From positions 62,001-126,000 of the forward strand of contig PLBY01000079.1 of assembly GCA_003134655.1 (NCBI GenBank): a stretch of 64,000 nt of DNA, read 5' to 3'. Under the pieces are notes generated by a model. The model made no database searches, had not been told where the DNA came from, and was given only the letters and a program-made list of their open reading frames with translations. The position numbers and the translations under genes were made by a program. The stretch is from Acidobacteriaceae bacterium. Lineage in GTDB: Bacteria; Acidobacteriota; Terriglobia; Terriglobales; Acidobacteriaceae. This document shows positions 1 to 7,555 of this stretch, piece by piece; position 1 is the first letter of the stretch, and every line of letters starts with the position of its first letter.

Positions 1-828
1 GCGTGCCCGGCCCCCGGAATCCCTGGAGTGGTGTGAACGGTTTCCGTGTCCGTGTAAAACGCGGCCAGGAACTTGAGATTGGTCGGATCGTAAGCCAGGA
101 CCCAGCCGGAATCTCCCGAGAACCCAATCACCAGAACTCCTTGTGGGAAGCCCGCCTCAGGTACGAGCAGCAAACCGGGCCGGCTCTGCTGGTGGTGCGG
201 TCCAAAAATGGTGGCGTCTCCCGCCAGAGCACATCCTTTGTTCCCCGTGGCCGAACAGATCGTTGCCGGACTGCCCGGTTTTTCTGCGCCGCTGGTAATG
301 TCGAGCGCGTGCAGCTTCACCACCCAGTTCACCGTGGTGCCAGAAGTTTCCTGGGTGCGCGCCACCGCGTAGATCGTATTCGTCGCCAGGTTAATGACCG
401 GCGTCGAAGTGATTCCGACAATGGGAAACAGCTGGCAAATTCCTGCGCCTTGCGCGCCCGCTCGGCGGATTCAGAAAGTTCACGTGCCAAAGCGGCGCGG
501 GGTTCGTGGCTTTACTGTCGGCGTCAAACGCGTAGATGCTGTCGTATTCCGTCGCCACAAAAACAACGTTATGTACACCGCCTTGCGCCATGGTGAGGTT
601 CTGCACGTAAAGCGGCTGTGCGTAGACTTGTCCGTCTACGTAATAGCTAAAGAGTTTGCCGAACCCACCAGAATTCACGTTCGACGGGGTCAGGATGGTT
701 TCCTGCAGATTCTGGCCGGTATGTTGATTGTCATTCTGACGAGTCAGAACGTTCACACTCCCAGCCGGAGCCTTCTGGCCGAAGACAAGCGTGGATAGAA
801 GAAAGATGATGGTCAATAAACGGTACAT
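1..828 (-). pseudogene. Secreted PQQ-type beta-propeller protein, N-terminal part, frame-disrupted and cut by window edge
   Basis: The start is the ATG at 828, with a GGAGG-like ribosome site just upstream, and a signal peptide follows (LLTIIFLLSTLVFG). The product resembles acidobacterial PQQ/beta-propeller-like secreted proteins: it has the stretches VNVLTRQNDNQHTGQN and VFVATEYDSIYAFDAD, typical of a first propeller blade. The first frame stops at 391, but after NPPSG (about 457) homologous-looking sequence continues in the neighbouring frame to position 1 (ICQLFPIVGITSTPVI, later VVKLHALD and VLVIGFSGDSGW). Dropping one base in the GGGCGCGC run at about 453-459 restores an open frame over the whole segment. 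This is either a decayed gene or an assembly/sequencing error. The C-terminus lies outside the window. Family assignment is by motif recognition only. Confidence 0.7.
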
Positions 829-960
829 GGGAAGCCTCCAAACGATAATGTGTTCCTGGTGTGACTGGTCCGGTCAACCGAGCGGTGCCCGCAGCGAGAA
901 AATGCCATGCGCACACGCGAAGCTACCGACACTCGAATTCAATTTGTGGTGGGAACTACT

Positions 961-1329
961 TCAGATCAGGAACGTACAGAGGAGGTCTTGGAGAGAATGG
1001 TGATCACGATGTTTCGGCGCCGAGGTGGATTCCAACACGAAACTGCTGGCAAGGCACGTTGCGCAGTGGCGCGGCACCATTGGCAAAACAGCGATTGGAT
1101 TGACGGCCGGCGGCGCGACGGCGACTCGGATACCAGGCTGGGCAGGAGGAGCTAGATTGACCGGAGCATCCGCTTCATTGAACGCGGTCTCAGGCACGTC
1201 TGCTCGGGGCAATGCGAAGGCGCACACCGCCGTCCCGAGCAGGAAAATAACCAGTACCGAACGAAGTAGCCGCACCCAATCCACCCCAGACCCGCGATCA
1301 AAATTAAAGGCCCAGAAATCCTCTGTCAA
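961..1329 (-). CDS. Small acidobacterial protein with N-terminal membrane/signal segment
   Basis: This is an unassigned small protein of up to 122 residues. It has a hydrophobic segment near the N-terminus (VLVIFLLGTAVCAFALP), then a motif-like region PRADVPETAFNEADAPVNL, a proline- and valine-rich middle, and a C-terminus ending SLQDLLCTFLI. From memory, small acidobacterial proteins sharing the DxPETAFNEADxPVNL element and the LLCTFLI tail are common, and on that basis I call this a gene. The start drawn at 1329 is a TTG; GTG codons about 16 and 19 codons further in would give a more conventional signal peptide. Function is unknown; it is probably exported or membrane-anchored. Confidence 0.55.
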   Translation of the reverse strand: MTEDFWAFNFDRGSGVDWVRLLRSVLVIFLLGTAVCAFALPRADVPETAFNEADAPVNLAPPAQPGIRVAVAPPAVNPIAVLPMVPRHCATCLASSFVLESTSAPKHRDHHSLQDLLCTFLI

Positions 1330-1423
1330 TGAGGCTTTAGTTTTGCGGGCACGGAAGAAGGTCTCAAGCAGGATAGAAAGTCGGGCCCGAACACAAAATG
1401 AGGATGGAGGTGCTGAACCCGGG

Positions 1424-1975
1424 CTACTCGTCGTCGGTTCGACTGGAGGGCTTCTTCAGCAGGATTGCCGCTACAAACGAGGCGGTTGCCGCCAGCAGCC
1501 ATTCTGCGCGGTAGAACTGAATGGCCTGCCAGTCGACGTAGGTCTTTGCCGTCAGCAGCCCGACCAGCAGTGCTCCCGCAACGCACCCTACGCCGACTAC
1601 AAATGCAATCAGCGACGCGGTGGGAAGTCCTAACCAGCTTTTGATCTCGTGGAAATGCAGGTAGCGCAGCCAGGATGGGAATGTAATCTGGCTCCACGAA
1701 ATGCCCGAGACCAAAGAGTGCACCCAGGATACGCCTTGTTGCCAAATCCCGGCGATCACGGCAGCGTCGGCGCGTGCTTCCGCGCTGACCGCTTCCCGCC
1801 GCCGGCCGCCACAGGAGTGACAAAACCGCGAACCCAGCAGAAACTCGGTCCCGCAGCGCGGACAAGTCTCGGCCATCGTGGGAGGGGCTTCCCGGACGAC
1901 GACGATCTCGTCCGCCGCGACCGGTGATGGCGGCCGCCAAAACTCCTGATGCGTTTCTTGAACTACCTGCGACAT
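1424..1975 (-). CDS. Zinc-ribbon membrane protein
   Basis: The ATG at 1975 is preferred over upstream codons because a TAGGAC ribosome-site-like sequence precedes it; the product is 183 residues. A zinc ribbon is visible as two CxxC pairs (C38/C41 in CPRCGTEF and C52/C55 in CHSCGG). A linker, one long hydrophobic segment at about residues 118-143 (LIAFVVGVGCVAGALLVGLL) and a second shorter one near the C-terminus (LLAATASFVAAILL) follow. The architecture fits small bacterial zinc-ribbon membrane proteins of unknown role. It is divergent from the TPR gene at 2430 and shares a 454-base upstream region with it. Confidence 0.7.
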   Translation of the reverse strand: MSQVVQETHQEFWRPPSPVAADEIVVVREAPPTMAETCPRCGTEFLLGSRFCHSCGGRRREAVSAEARADAAVIAGIWQQGVSWVHSLVSGISWSQITFPSWLRYLHFHEIKSWLGLPTASLIAFVVGVGCVAGALLVGLLTAKTYVDWQAIQFYRAEWLLAATASFVAAILLKKPSSRTDDE

Positions 1976-2429
1976 AGCGTGTCCTACAGTAAAACCCTTA
2001 AGGCATTGGCATTCCAACCGCCAAATCCAGCCTGACTCTAAGTCCCCCAAAGCCAAACACTTGCAATTCTTTCCAACATCCTGTCACTGTCTCCGCAGGC
2101 AATAATTACGCGCGCCAGCGAGTAAAGATGCACCGGTTACGAAAGCCCAGGCACTCCTGAAACATCGAACCCGACAGCGGCCCCTGAGTCCGCCGAGCTC
2201 CATTCGGCGGACCGGGGCAGACCGCTCTTACAAGCCTTTCCACAACCTGGATGGTCTGGTGGCTGCGAAGATTATAGGTTCGTCCAGCGTTCCACACAGG
2301 TGGCATGGAAGGAACATAGATGACGTTCTTGGTTCATGTGGGGACAGCCGCCCTCGGCTGTCCGTCGAGCGTAGCTCGACTTTTCCTGAACGATGCTCGA
2401 CTTCGTTTAGACTATGAGTTCATTCGACC
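1976..2429. other. Intergenic region between divergent genes
   Basis: This 454-base stretch separates the divergent zinc-ribbon and TPR genes, so it should hold both promoters. No convincing -35/-10 pair was found. Its right part contains one copy of the palindromic family A (2336-2382) and a TCGAC-rich tail (CGAGCGTAGCTCGAC and GATGCTCGAC). A 66-codon frame on the minus strand in the middle shows no recognisable features and was not called. Confidence 0.6.
2336..2400. repeat. Dispersed palindrome, family A, copy 1
   Basis: The copy starts ATGTGGGGACAGCCG. A perfect 9-bp stem is formed by GGACAGCCG (2342-2350) and CGGCTGTCC (2355-2363) around the loop CCCT, followed by GTCGAGCGTAGC. The same unit recurs at about 3680, 9011, 22755 and, degenerate, 27989. 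Confidence 0.85.
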
Positions 2430-3671
2430 GTGACAGCGCAAACCAATCTCCCGAAGTTGACCCGGCACGCCGACGAGTTCCTGGCCTTTCTGTGCCTGCT
2501 CCTCGCCTCGTGCCTTCCCGCGCTAAGCCAGTCGATCACCGCCGCGAACGCACCTCACGGAGCGCCGCACGATCCTCAGACCGACACCGCCTTCGACCAT
2601 TTCTACAACATGGACTACGACCGCGCGACGCAGGAGTTCGAGAAGATCGTCGAGAAGCATCCCAACGATCCCTTCGCGGTGAACCACCTGCTGACCTCGG
2701 TGCTCATGCACGACCTCTACGACACCGGAGCCATGAACACCGGGGACTACGCCAACGACAGCTTCATCGGCCGCACTCCTCGCCCCACGGATACAAAGAT
2801 CAAGGATCGGATCAAGGAATTGGTTCGACACGCGGAAGCGCTCGAGGAGCAGCAACTCAAGGCAAATCCGAAGGACGTGAACGCTCTCTACTGCCGCGGC
2901 GTCACGCGCGCACAGTTTTCGGTCTACACAGGCCTGGTCGAGCGGGCTTGGTTTTCCGCCCTGCGCAACGCCGTAGGCGCGCGCCACGACCATGAACACG
3001 TCCTCGAACTCGATCCCGACTACGTCGACGCGAAGATGGTGGTGGGCACGCACAACTACGTGATCGGCCGCCTGCCCTGGAGCGTGAAGGTGGCCGCGGC
3101 CCTCGCCGGACTGAGCGGATCGTCGGAAAAAGGTCTCGACTACCTGCGCGAGGTTGCCAAGAGCGACGGCGAAAACTCGGTCGATGCCAAAGTCGTGCTG
3201 ACCCTGTTCCTGCGCCGCGAGCATCAGTACGACGAGGCGATCGGCTACATGAACGATCTGTCGGCGAAATATCCCCGGAATCACCTGTTCCTCACCGAAG
3301 TCGCGAACCTGCAGCGCGCGTCGGGCCGTCTGCAAGAGGCCGAAGCCACCTATCGCAAAGTCTGGCAGAACGGACGGGAAGGGAAGTACGGCACCTTGCA
3401 CTACGAACTGGCAGCCTGGGGCCTCGGAGAGTTGTTGCGTAGCGAGAAGAATCTCGCCGGCGCCGCCGCAGCCTACGACCTAGTCAATGAAGCGCCGAAC
3501 CCGGATCCCGACATCCTGCAAAAAGCCAATCTCGCCGCCGGAGAAATGTACGACCTGCTCGATAAACGCGAACTGGCCATGAAGAAATATCAGACCGTGC
3601 TGGCCGGCAACGCCAACACCGGCCCCGCCGACCAGGCCCGCCGCTACATCAGAGAAGCCTATCGGGAGTAA
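2430..3671 (+). CDS. Secreted tetratricopeptide-repeat protein
   Basis: The reading frame opens at a GTG and encodes 413 residues. A signal peptide-like stretch ends near residue 34 (AFLCLLLASCLPALSQ). The mature part contains helical TPR-like units: FYNMDYDRATQEFEKIVEKHPNDP near residues 58-81, HEHVLELDPDYVDAKMVVGTHN near 193-214, and LQEAEATYRKVWQNG plus later repeats. In acidobacteria such proteins usually act as periplasmic or outer-membrane-associated scaffolds, but no partner can be named. The long frames on the opposite strand are shadows: this frame has the signal peptide and the periodic TPR residues. Confidence 0.8.
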   Translation: MTAQTNLPKLTRHADEFLAFLCLLLASCLPALSQSITAANAPHGAPHDPQTDTAFDHFYNMDYDRATQEFEKIVEKHPNDPFAVNHLLTSVLMHDLYDTGAMNTGDYANDSFIGRTPRPTDTKIKDRIKELVRHAEALEEQQLKANPKDVNALYCRGVTRAQFSVYTGLVERAWFSALRNAVGARHDHEHVLELDPDYVDAKMVVGTHNYVIGRLPWSVKVAAALAGLSGSSEKGLDYLREVAKSDGENSVDAKVVLTLFLRREHQYDEAIGYMNDLSAKYPRNHLFLTEVANLQRASGRLQEAEATYRKVWQNGREGKYGTLHYELAAWGLGELLRSEKNLAGAAAAYDLVNEAPNPDPDILQKANLAAGEMYDLLDKRELAMKKYQTVLAGNANTGPADQARRYIREAYRE

Positions 3672-3679
3672 CCCGATTT

Positions 3680-3727
3680 ATGTGGGGACAGCCGCCTTCG
3701 GCTGTCCCGCCAAGCGTAGCGAGGCGC
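3680..3727. repeat. Dispersed palindrome, family A, copy 2
   Basis: This copy lies 8 bases after the TPR gene stop. It has a 10-bp stem GGGACAGCCG / CGGCTGTCCC around CCTT, then a second small stem CGCC-AAGCGTAGCGA-GGCG. Its place directly after a stop codon means it could also act as an RNA hairpin at the 3' end of the message, but no T-tract follows. Confidence 0.8.
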
Positions 3728-3788
3728 GTGGCTGTCTGAGACTCATGGCCAAGCGTATCGCTCCAACTACAAAATCGTTTGTGGTATG

Positions 3789-3814
3789 ATCAATGCATCA
3801 ATTGATGAATCAAT
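3789..3814 (+). promoter_or_regulatory. Putative toxin-antitoxin operator with repeated ATCAAT half-sites
   Basis: Four half-sites of the word ATCAAT/ATTGAT lie in 26 bases (3789-3794, 3797-3802, 3801-3806 and 3809-3814). They form the perfect 10-bp palindrome ATCAATTGAT and the inverted repeat ATTGATGAATCAAT. The cluster ends 14 bases before the preferred antitoxin start codon. Phd/YefM antitoxins usually repress their own operon through such short palindromes, so autoregulation is a fair inference. An in-frame ATG at 3786 would put this site inside the coding region, which speaks against that start. Confidence 0.5.
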
Positions 3815-3827
3815 GGAGAGCAATCCG

Positions 3828-4100
3828 ATGAACCGCCGCGTCGACGCCCACCTCGCCCGCACACAGTTCGGCCAGATCATGGACCGCGCCGTTGAAAACA
3901 ACGAGCGCTTTGTCGTGGAACGTCGGGGAGAGCCCGCCGTGGTCATCATGAGTGTGCAGGACTTCATTCGCACCGCCGCGCCGCCTCCCGATTGGCTCGA
4001 GAAAGCCTGGAAGGGGGCTAAGAAGAGAGGCTTGGATAAGCTTTCCGCGCCAGACATTGACGCCGAGATTTCGGCCTACCGGCGCGAGAAACGCAAATGA
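3828..4100 (+). CDS. Phd/YefM-family antitoxin
   Basis: The antitoxin of a type II toxin-antitoxin pair, 90 residues from the ATG at 3828. That start has a GGAGAG ribosome site 7 bases upstream; earlier in-frame ATGs at 3786 and 3813 run through the putative operator. The Phd fold signature is clear: DAHLARTQFGQIMDRAVENN, then ERFVVERRGEPAVVIMSVQDF. This is the N-terminal DNA-binding/dimerisation half, followed by a charged C-terminal tail expected to bind the toxin. The stop codon overlaps the toxin start by four bases (ATGA), which implies translational coupling. The DNA target is inferred to be the ATCAAT cluster just upstream. Confidence 0.85.
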   Translation: MNRRVDAHLARTQFGQIMDRAVENNERFVVERRGEPAVVIMSVQDFIRTAAPPPDWLEKAWKGAKKRGLDKLSAPDIDAEISAYRREKRK

Positions 4101-4510
4101 TTCGGGCGGTCATCGACACGAACGTTCTCGTGTCGGCCATGATCTCACCTGCGGGAAATGAAGCCTTGCTCGTCATGGCGATCAACCAGGGACTGGTTGC
4201 GCCATGTCTTTCCCGCGAGATAACGGAGGAATACTCCGACGTTCTTCTTCGCCCAAGGTTTGGGTTTCCGCAAGACGAGATCGATGACATGCTCAATTTG
4301 CTCCGCCGCCATGGCCACCTCCTTGATCCGGTCCCAATTGCCCGAACTTCGCCCGATCCGGATGACGACAAGTTCATCGCCTGCGCGATAGCCGGGAAGG
4401 CTGACTTTCTCGTGACCGGGAATAAACGGCACTTCCCCCAGATCCAGCCCGCGAGTGCAAGGGTTGTCAACGCTGGGGAACTTCTGGAATTCATTACCCT
4501 TGAGCTGTGA
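4097..4510 (+). CDS. PIN-domain toxin (putative toxin-antitoxin ribonuclease)
   Basis: A 137-residue PIN-domain protein of the group annotated as putative toxin-antitoxin system toxin component. The acidic active-site residues are visible: D7 in RAVIDTNV, a glutamate in SREITEEYSDVL near residue 43, aspartates in DPDDDKFIACAI near 87-91, and the last acidic position in KADFLVTGNKRHF near 103. PIN toxins cleave RNA, commonly tRNA or mRNA, with Mg or Mn. The gene starts inside the antitoxin stop codon, so the two form one operon. No damage to the reading frame or catalytic residues is seen, so it is probably functional. Confidence 0.85.
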   Translation: MIRAVIDTNVLVSAMISPAGNEALLVMAINQGLVAPCLSREITEEYSDVLLRPRFGFPQDEIDDMLNLLRRHGHLLDPVPIARTSPDPDDDKFIACAIAGKADFLVTGNKRHFPQIQPASARVVNAGELLEFITLEL

Positions 4511-4577
4511 CAATAGTGTTGCGGGGTGAAGGGAACTTTTGTCCTACAATTACGTACTCTCTAGTGGAGGCGGAGCC

Positions 4578-4892
4578 ATGTACTGCAACTATTGCGGAAA
4601 ATTGATTCAGGACGATGCTGCCGTTTGCGCTTATTGCGGCATTCGCGTCGGCGCCTCGCTGGCCCGGACCAAACTGCTGCGTCCGCGCGTGGGGCGCAAG
4701 GTCGCCGGCGTTTGCCTCGGGTTCTCGGAGTACTTCGACATCGACGTCACCGTGGTGCGGATGGTCTGGTTGGTCACCGCGATCATGACCTGCGTCGGTT
4801 TCATCCCCTATGTCATTGCGTGGATCGTGATGCCGGAAGAGCCGCTGCTGCTGCCCGCTCCCATGAGCGTGCAACAAGTCACAAACCCGTAG
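4578..4892 (+). CDS. Zinc-ribbon plus PspC-domain membrane protein
   Basis: A 104-residue protein starting at the ATG at 4578, which a GTGGAGGCGG ribosome-site region precedes. The N-terminus is a zinc ribbon with two CxxC pairs (C3/C6 and C17/C20). A PspC domain follows, with the typical start of RPRVGRKVAGVCLGFSEYF, then DIDVTVVRMVW, and a hydrophobic helix ending IAWIVMPEEP. PspC-domain proteins sit in the inner membrane and take part in envelope stress sensing in proteobacteria. Here no other psp gene is near, so the role is open. The stand-alone zinc-ribbon-PspC layout is common in acidobacteria and other soil phyla. Confidence 0.85.
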   Translation: MYCNYCGKLIQDDAAVCAYCGIRVGASLARTKLLRPRVGRKVAGVCLGFSEYFDIDVTVVRMVWLVTAIMTCVGFIPYVIAWIVMPEEPLLLPAPMSVQQVTNP

Positions 4893-4929
4893 CCGAGTTG
4901 AGCGACGTCCGGCCTCGGACCTCAGCGGC

Positions 4930-4973
4930 GAAGTGACCGGAAGCCGAGAGCCGGACGCCGGAAGCCGCAGTTG
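4930..4973. repeat. GGAAGCC-type intergenic repeat (family C), copy 1
   Basis: A short run built of CCGGAAGCCG-like words (GACCGGAAGCCGAGAGCCGG, then ACGCCGGAAGCCGCAG). The same words recur at 13568-13682, 28044-28062 and 43449-43478, always between genes. Confidence 0.7.
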
Positions 4974-4989
4974 TGATCTAATCCCCTGC

Positions 4990-5799
4990 ATGGAGCGCAT
5001 CCCCTCCCAGCGCGTCAAGAGCGGCGACGCCGAAATCGTCTACTGGTCGCTCGGCGACGGTCCTCCGGTTGTCCTGCTGCATCCTTTCCCGGTCCATCAT
5101 GAATTCTGGCTGCCCGTGGCCGAGGTGCTGGCCACGCGTTATCGCATCATCCTGCCGGATCTTCGCGGACACGGCGAGTCTGGCGTCGGCGAAGGCCCAG
5201 CCACCATGGAGAAGCACGCCGCCGACCTCGCCCGCGTCATGGATGACGCCGAGGTCGGGGCCGCCCCACTTGTCGGAGTCTCGATCGGTGGCTACGTGTT
5301 ATTCGAATTCTGGCGAAAACATCGCGGCCGGGTTGCTGCGCTCGGATTGTGCAATACGAAAGCTCCTGCCGACGGCCCGGAAGCCCGCGCCGGACGCCTG
5401 CAGGCCGCCAACGATGTCCTCGAACGCGGCACCGAACCATTCTTCGAATCGATGATTCCCAAGCTCCTGGCGAAGACTACGCGTGAGATGCGTCCTGACC
5501 TGGTCGACGGCGCGCTCCGCATGATGCGCAAAATGTCGTCTGAAGATGTGGCGCAGGTGCAGCGCGGCATGGCCGCCCGTGCCGACTCCATCGCAACCTT
5601 GAAGACCATCAATGTTCCGACGATGATCGTGACCGGAGACGAAGACACTATGACCGGCGTGAACGAAGCGGAGTTGATGCGCCAGCACATCGCGAACAGC
5701 GAACTGTTCGTGATTCCAAAGGCGGGACACTACTCGCCGTGGGAACAACCGGCCGACGCCGCCAAGATTCTGCGCGTGTTTCTGGACGGCCTGCGCTGA
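4990..5799 (+). CDS. Alpha/beta-hydrolase fold protein
   Basis: A 269-residue alpha/beta hydrolase from the ATG at 4990. The frame is open upstream to 4933, but that part is the GGAAGCC repeat. The nucleophile elbow is GVSIGGY (Ser98), the oxyanion-side motif is LLHPFPVHHEFW near residue 30, and LPDLRGHGES near 55-64 is classical for the family. The acid is an aspartate in VTGDEDTMTG (about 217-219) and the catalytic His is His247 in KAGHYSPWE. It most resembles the 3-oxoadipate enol-lactonase/esterase branch, but the substrate cannot be told. It stands alone, with no operon partner within 90 bases. Confidence 0.8.
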   Translation: MERIPSQRVKSGDAEIVYWSLGDGPPVVLLHPFPVHHEFWLPVAEVLATRYRIILPDLRGHGESGVGEGPATMEKHAADLARVMDDAEVGAAPLVGVSIGGYVLFEFWRKHRGRVAALGLCNTKAPADGPEARAGRLQAANDVLERGTEPFFESMIPKLLAKTTREMRPDLVDGALRMMRKMSSEDVAQVQRGMAARADSIATLKTINVPTMIVTGDEDTMTGVNEAELMRQHIANSELFVIPKAGHYSPWEQPADAAKILRVFLDGLR

Positions 5800-5828
5800 G
5801 CAATCTCTCGCGGGCAATATGAATCATT

Positions 5829-5870
5829 GTCATTCCGAGCGAAGGCGAGGAATCTGCTGTTCGCCGGCGC
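5829..5870. repeat. Dispersed repeat, family E, copy 1
   Basis: The text GTCATTCCGAGCGAAG, then GCGAGGAATCTGCTGTTCGCCGG with one base different, recurs at 53069-53112. Longer relatives starting GTCATCCTGAGCG lie at 50668 and 53551. It sits between the hydrolase and the VOC gene. Confidence 0.75.
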
Positions 5871-5918
5871 CCAAAAAACAGCCGCTCGAAGTCGACTTGA
5901 TCTAGAATCGAGAACGCT

Positions 5919-6818
5919 ATGAAGAAATTCTGCATCGTCCTTGCTCTGGCTGCTCTCCAGATCTGCGCTCACGGTCAAACTGCGCCCCAACGCCCGCGCA
6001 TTCTCGGCATCGATCACGTGTCGTTCTATACCACCGCTCCCGAAGGCGTGAAGAAACTGTATGGCGACGTCCTCGGCCTTGCTTCGGCCGACCCGGTCGA
6101 GCCTGGCGGGACCCTCCGCTACCTCGTAGGCACGCAGTGGGTCGGCTATAGCCCGGCGCCCGATCCCAAGTCCACCGACCGCATGGACCACGTGGCCCTG
6201 AGAACCGACAACATCGCAGCGCTGCGAAAATATCTGACTGCGCAGGGAATCAAGGTCCCACAGATTGAAGGACGGGCCGACCACAGTTTGTTCTTCGTCG
6301 TCACCGATCCCGACGGACATAAGATCGAGTTCGTCGAGCGCGGCAAGAGCGAAGTCCCGCCTCCTGCAACTTCCGCGGTTTCGCGCCACATGATTCACGC
6401 CGGCTTTCTGGTCTACCACCAGAGCGCCGAAGATCACTTCTATCGCGGCATCCTCGGCTTCCGCCCCTACTGGCATGGGGGCATGAAGGACGACGTGACC
6501 GAGTGGCTCGCCCTGCAGGTTCCCGACGGCACCGACTGGATCGAGTACATGCTCAATCAGCCGGAACATGCCGACCTGCAACTGACCGGAGTCATGAACC
6601 ACATTTCGCTCGGCGTCGTGGACATCAAGAAAGCGCAAGCGAAGCTGGAGTCCCGTGGCTGGAAGCCGCACGGCGACGAAAAAGCGCAACTGGGCAAAGA
6701 CGGCAAATGGCAGCTGAACCTGTACGATCCTGATCTGGTGCGCGTGGAACTGATGGAATTCAAGCCCGTGCAGAAGCCCTGCTGCAGCGATTTCACCGGG
6801 CCGCACCCGACGGAGTAG
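5919..6818 (+). CDS. Secreted two-domain VOC (glyoxalase-like) protein
   Basis: A 299-residue protein with a signal peptide (CIVLALAALQICAHG, cleavage near residue 20) and two vicinal-oxygen-chelate domains. The first spans about residues 29-140, with candidate metal ligands His33 in GIDHVSFY, His in MDHVALRTDN and Glu in HKIEFVER. The second spans about 158-285, with MIHAGFLVY, NHISLGV and VRVELMEF. Related VOC proteins bind a divalent metal and act as lyases, dioxygenases or resistance proteins; the reaction cannot be predicted here. Export is unusual for VOC enzymes but common for acidobacterial members. The CC pair near the C-terminus (KPCCSDF) is notable. Confidence 0.8.
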   Translation: MKKFCIVLALAALQICAHGQTAPQRPRILGIDHVSFYTTAPEGVKKLYGDVLGLASADPVEPGGTLRYLVGTQWVGYSPAPDPKSTDRMDHVALRTDNIAALRKYLTAQGIKVPQIEGRADHSLFFVVTDPDGHKIEFVERGKSEVPPPATSAVSRHMIHAGFLVYHQSAEDHFYRGILGFRPYWHGGMKDDVTEWLALQVPDGTDWIEYMLNQPEHADLQLTGVMNHISLGVVDIKKAQAKLESRGWKPHGDEKAQLGKDGKWQLNLYDPDLVRVELMEFKPVQKPCCSDFTGPHPTE

Positions 6819-7140
6819 GTTTGCATACAGTCCTGTACGTACAATTCCTAAAAAACGTACAATATTGCAATAGATATTTGTACGTACAAAATATATTCAC
6901 AACCTAGATCGTCGTTTGAGCGCCATGAACGTCATCCAGAATGCCCTTTCCCGAGCCGGAAACGGCGCTGGCGTCGACGATCGTTGCCGAGGTAAGGGCA
7001 GAGGTCATCCCAAGCGCGATCGTTCGTCTGTGCGCCTCCCAGGGCGGTTCTACGACTTTTCAATCACTTGCACGAAGACTCAACGACTTACGCGGTTTCA
7101 AGCGTCGTTGCCGTGCCGAATTTGTTAGAATCCTCTCGCT
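6819..7140. other. Intergenic region with an AT-rich TACGTACA motif cluster
   Basis: This 322-base gap begins with a strikingly AT-rich stretch (6830-6905) that carries the palindromes described separately. The rest is ordinary G+C. A 69-codon frame (6941-7150) runs through it into the next gene, but it has no recognisable family or clear ribosome site and was not called. Confidence 0.5.
6834..6889 (+). promoter_or_regulatory. Repeated GTACGTAC palindromes, possible operator
   Basis: TGTACGTACA at 6834-6843 is a perfect palindrome. A half-site ACGTACAA lies at about 6855-6862, and TTGTACGTACAA at 6878-6889 is a perfect 12-bp palindrome. The spacing between copies is about 20 and 22 bases, roughly two helical turns. 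This pattern, in an AT-rich tract between genes, looks like tandem sites for a dimeric regulator. The regulator and the controlled gene (7141 downstream is the only same-strand candidate nearby) are unknown. Confidence 0.45.
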
Positions 7141-7551
7141 ATGGCAATGATTGATACATCTCTAGTCGCTGCGCAAACTGTGAATGCAAAGGGTGACGGC
7201 CCTGCTATCGACGTCAGCGGCGCCACGAGCCGCGTGTTCCTGGTGACCCTTGCGATTACGAAGATCATCGAGCAGGAGTCGCTCGACCTCAGCGTCTACG
7301 GATCGGCCGACGGCACGACCTGGGGCGCGAAGTCCATCGCGGCCTTTCCCCAGAAGTTTTATTGCGGAGAAACCCCGCTGCTGCTCGATCTGACCGCGCA
7401 TCCGGACGTCAAGTTCGTGCGCGCCCACTGGGAAGTCGCCCGCTGGGGCCGCGGTACCGAGACGCCCCTGTTCGAGTTCGGCGCGAAGTTGAAGGAAGTC
7501 CCAGCCAACATTCTCAAAGAAGCCACTGCGGAAGCGAACGCGATGGCCTGA
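7141..7551 (+). CDS. Conserved-looking hypothetical protein
   Basis: A 136-residue protein with no signal peptide or membrane segment and no family I recognise with confidence. It looks beta-rich: alternating hydrophobic strands such as SRVFLVTLAITKIIEQ, LDLSVYGSADGTTWG and VKFVRAHWEVARWG. The pattern of a strand, the SADGTTWG turn and a W-containing strand recalls small beta-sandwich proteins. The C-terminus is a short charged helix (LKEVPANILKEATAEANA). It lies upstream of aroA on the same strand, but a 139-base gap with a strong hairpin separates them, so cotranscription is doubtful. Confidence 0.6.
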   Translation: MAMIDTSLVAAQTVNAKGDGPAIDVSGATSRVFLVTLAITKIIEQESLDLSVYGSADGTTWGAKSIAAFPQKFYCGETPLLLDLTAHPDVKFVRAHWEVARWGRGTETPLFEFGAKLKEVPANILKEATAEANAMA

Positions 7552-7555
7552 GGAA

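Noticed and set aside
2523-3401. Long open frame (292 codons) on the minus strand opposite the TPR gene
   Set aside because: It is a shadow of the high-G+C plus-strand gene; the plus frame has a signal peptide and TPR pattern, the minus one nothing.
5730-6806. 358-codon open frame on the minus strand opposite the VOC gene
   Set aside because: Antisense shadow: composition rich in His/Asp/Val without domain pattern, while the plus frame has two VOC domains.
6941-7150. 69-codon plus-strand frame before 7141
   Set aside because: No recognisable motif, no ribosome site, and it runs into the next gene; too little to call a gene.
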